The translations under genes were made by a program, and so were the position numbers. From Ruminococcus sp. UBA7013 (lineage in GTDB: Bacteria; Bacillota; Clostridia; Oscillospirales; Ruminococcaceae): DNA of 5,111 nucleotides. This document shows, one piece after another, positions 5,024 through 5,111 of the stretch; position 1 is the first letter of the stretch, and the number at the start of each line of letters is the position of its first letter. Below the pieces are notes generated by a model. It saw nothing but the letters and a program-made list of their open reading frames with translations. It did no database searches and was not told the origin of the DNA. Location of the stretch: assembly GCA_002449585.1 (NCBI GenBank), contig DJXD01000065.1, positions 1-5,111 on the forward strand, in the 5' to 3' direction.

Positions 5024-5111
5024 AGAGTTTTGGAGAGAATAACAGGGTGTTATCTCTCATGGTGTGCCTGTACTCCGATAGAGCGATAACCAAGCCGTGA
5101 GTACAGAGAAT
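5024..5111 (+). ncRNA. 5' part of a structured RNA, candidate HEARO/omega-RNA of an IscB-type element
   Basis: Downstream of the promoter there is no coding potential but dense pairing. GAGAG-a-ATAACA (5033-5044) pairs with TGTTATCTCTC (5048-5058) around GGG, and CTGTACTC (5068-5075) pairs with GAGTACAG (5099-5106). CTCATGG (5056-5062) can also pair with CCGTGAG (5095-5101, one U-G). The segment 5059-5106 recalls, from memory only, the omega-RNA (Rfam HEARO) that precedes iscB genes and carries its guide at the 5' end. The nuclease gene would lie beyond the window. Alternatives are a riboswitch or attenuator leader or a group II intron 5' end (GTGTG at 5062). The RNA is cut by the right edge. 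Confidence 0.5.

Noticed and set aside
4680..5042. A separate 120-residue gene after larC
   Set aside because: It is the -1 frame continuation of larC, followed by chance translation through the hairpins and promoter to TAA 5040-5042.
5062..5111. Group II intron 5' end (GTGTG)
   Set aside because: A five-base match is weak and a dedicated promoter just upstream fits a leader or guide RNA better; kept only as an alternative.

Overview
The window looks like a chromosomal segment of an anaerobic Firmicute of the Ruminococcus/Oscillospiraceae type. The pointers are moderate-to-low GC, AGGAGG-type Shine-Dalgarno sites, tightly packed same-strand genes, a dockerin module of the ruminococcal 'YDLCLMKQ' style, and Clostridia-type DUF1893 and LarC homologues. 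The taxon is inferred; no rRNA or marker gene is present. All supported genes are on the + strand.

Layout. (1) 1-531: a GNAT (RimJ/RimL-like) acetyltransferase open to the left edge, followed by a small hairpin. (2) About 599-3693: a compact redox operon with an aldo/keto reductase, an Isf-like FMN/iron-sulfur flavoprotein, a small flavodoxin, and a larger exported protein carrying signal peptide, degenerate dockerin, flavodoxin and cyclophilin-like modules. Gene spacings are -1, 13 and 14 nt. Each start has a good ribosome site, so the genes are probably co-transcribed. A carboxymuconolactone decarboxylase (CMD) gene follows 13 nt later but is broken. (3) About 3913-4940: remains of a second operon, consisting of the C-terminal piece of a membrane protein, an intact DUF1893 gene overlapping it, and a larC gene (nickel-pincer cofactor maturation) overlapping DUF1893 by ATGA. 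larC is frameshifted, internally shortened and cut off. (4) About 4940-5111: non-coding. It holds two competing GC-rich hairpins, a near-consensus sigma-A promoter and the start of a strongly structured RNA running off the right edge. This arrangement suggests a mobile element inserted into larC; the RNA resembles, from memory only, HEARO/omega-RNA leaders of IscB elements.

How it fits together. The first operon pairs a soluble NAD(P)H-dependent carbonyl reductase with several flavin carriers, one of which is exported, which suggests detoxification or electron transfer involving small quinones or aldehydes. The right half is a zone of decay: at least five lesions in about 1.3 kb (frameshifted deletion in CMD, fusion of CMD to a foreign membrane-protein tail, frameshift in larC, internal deletion in larC, and 3' truncation at the putative mobile element). 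Only DUF1893 survives intact there.
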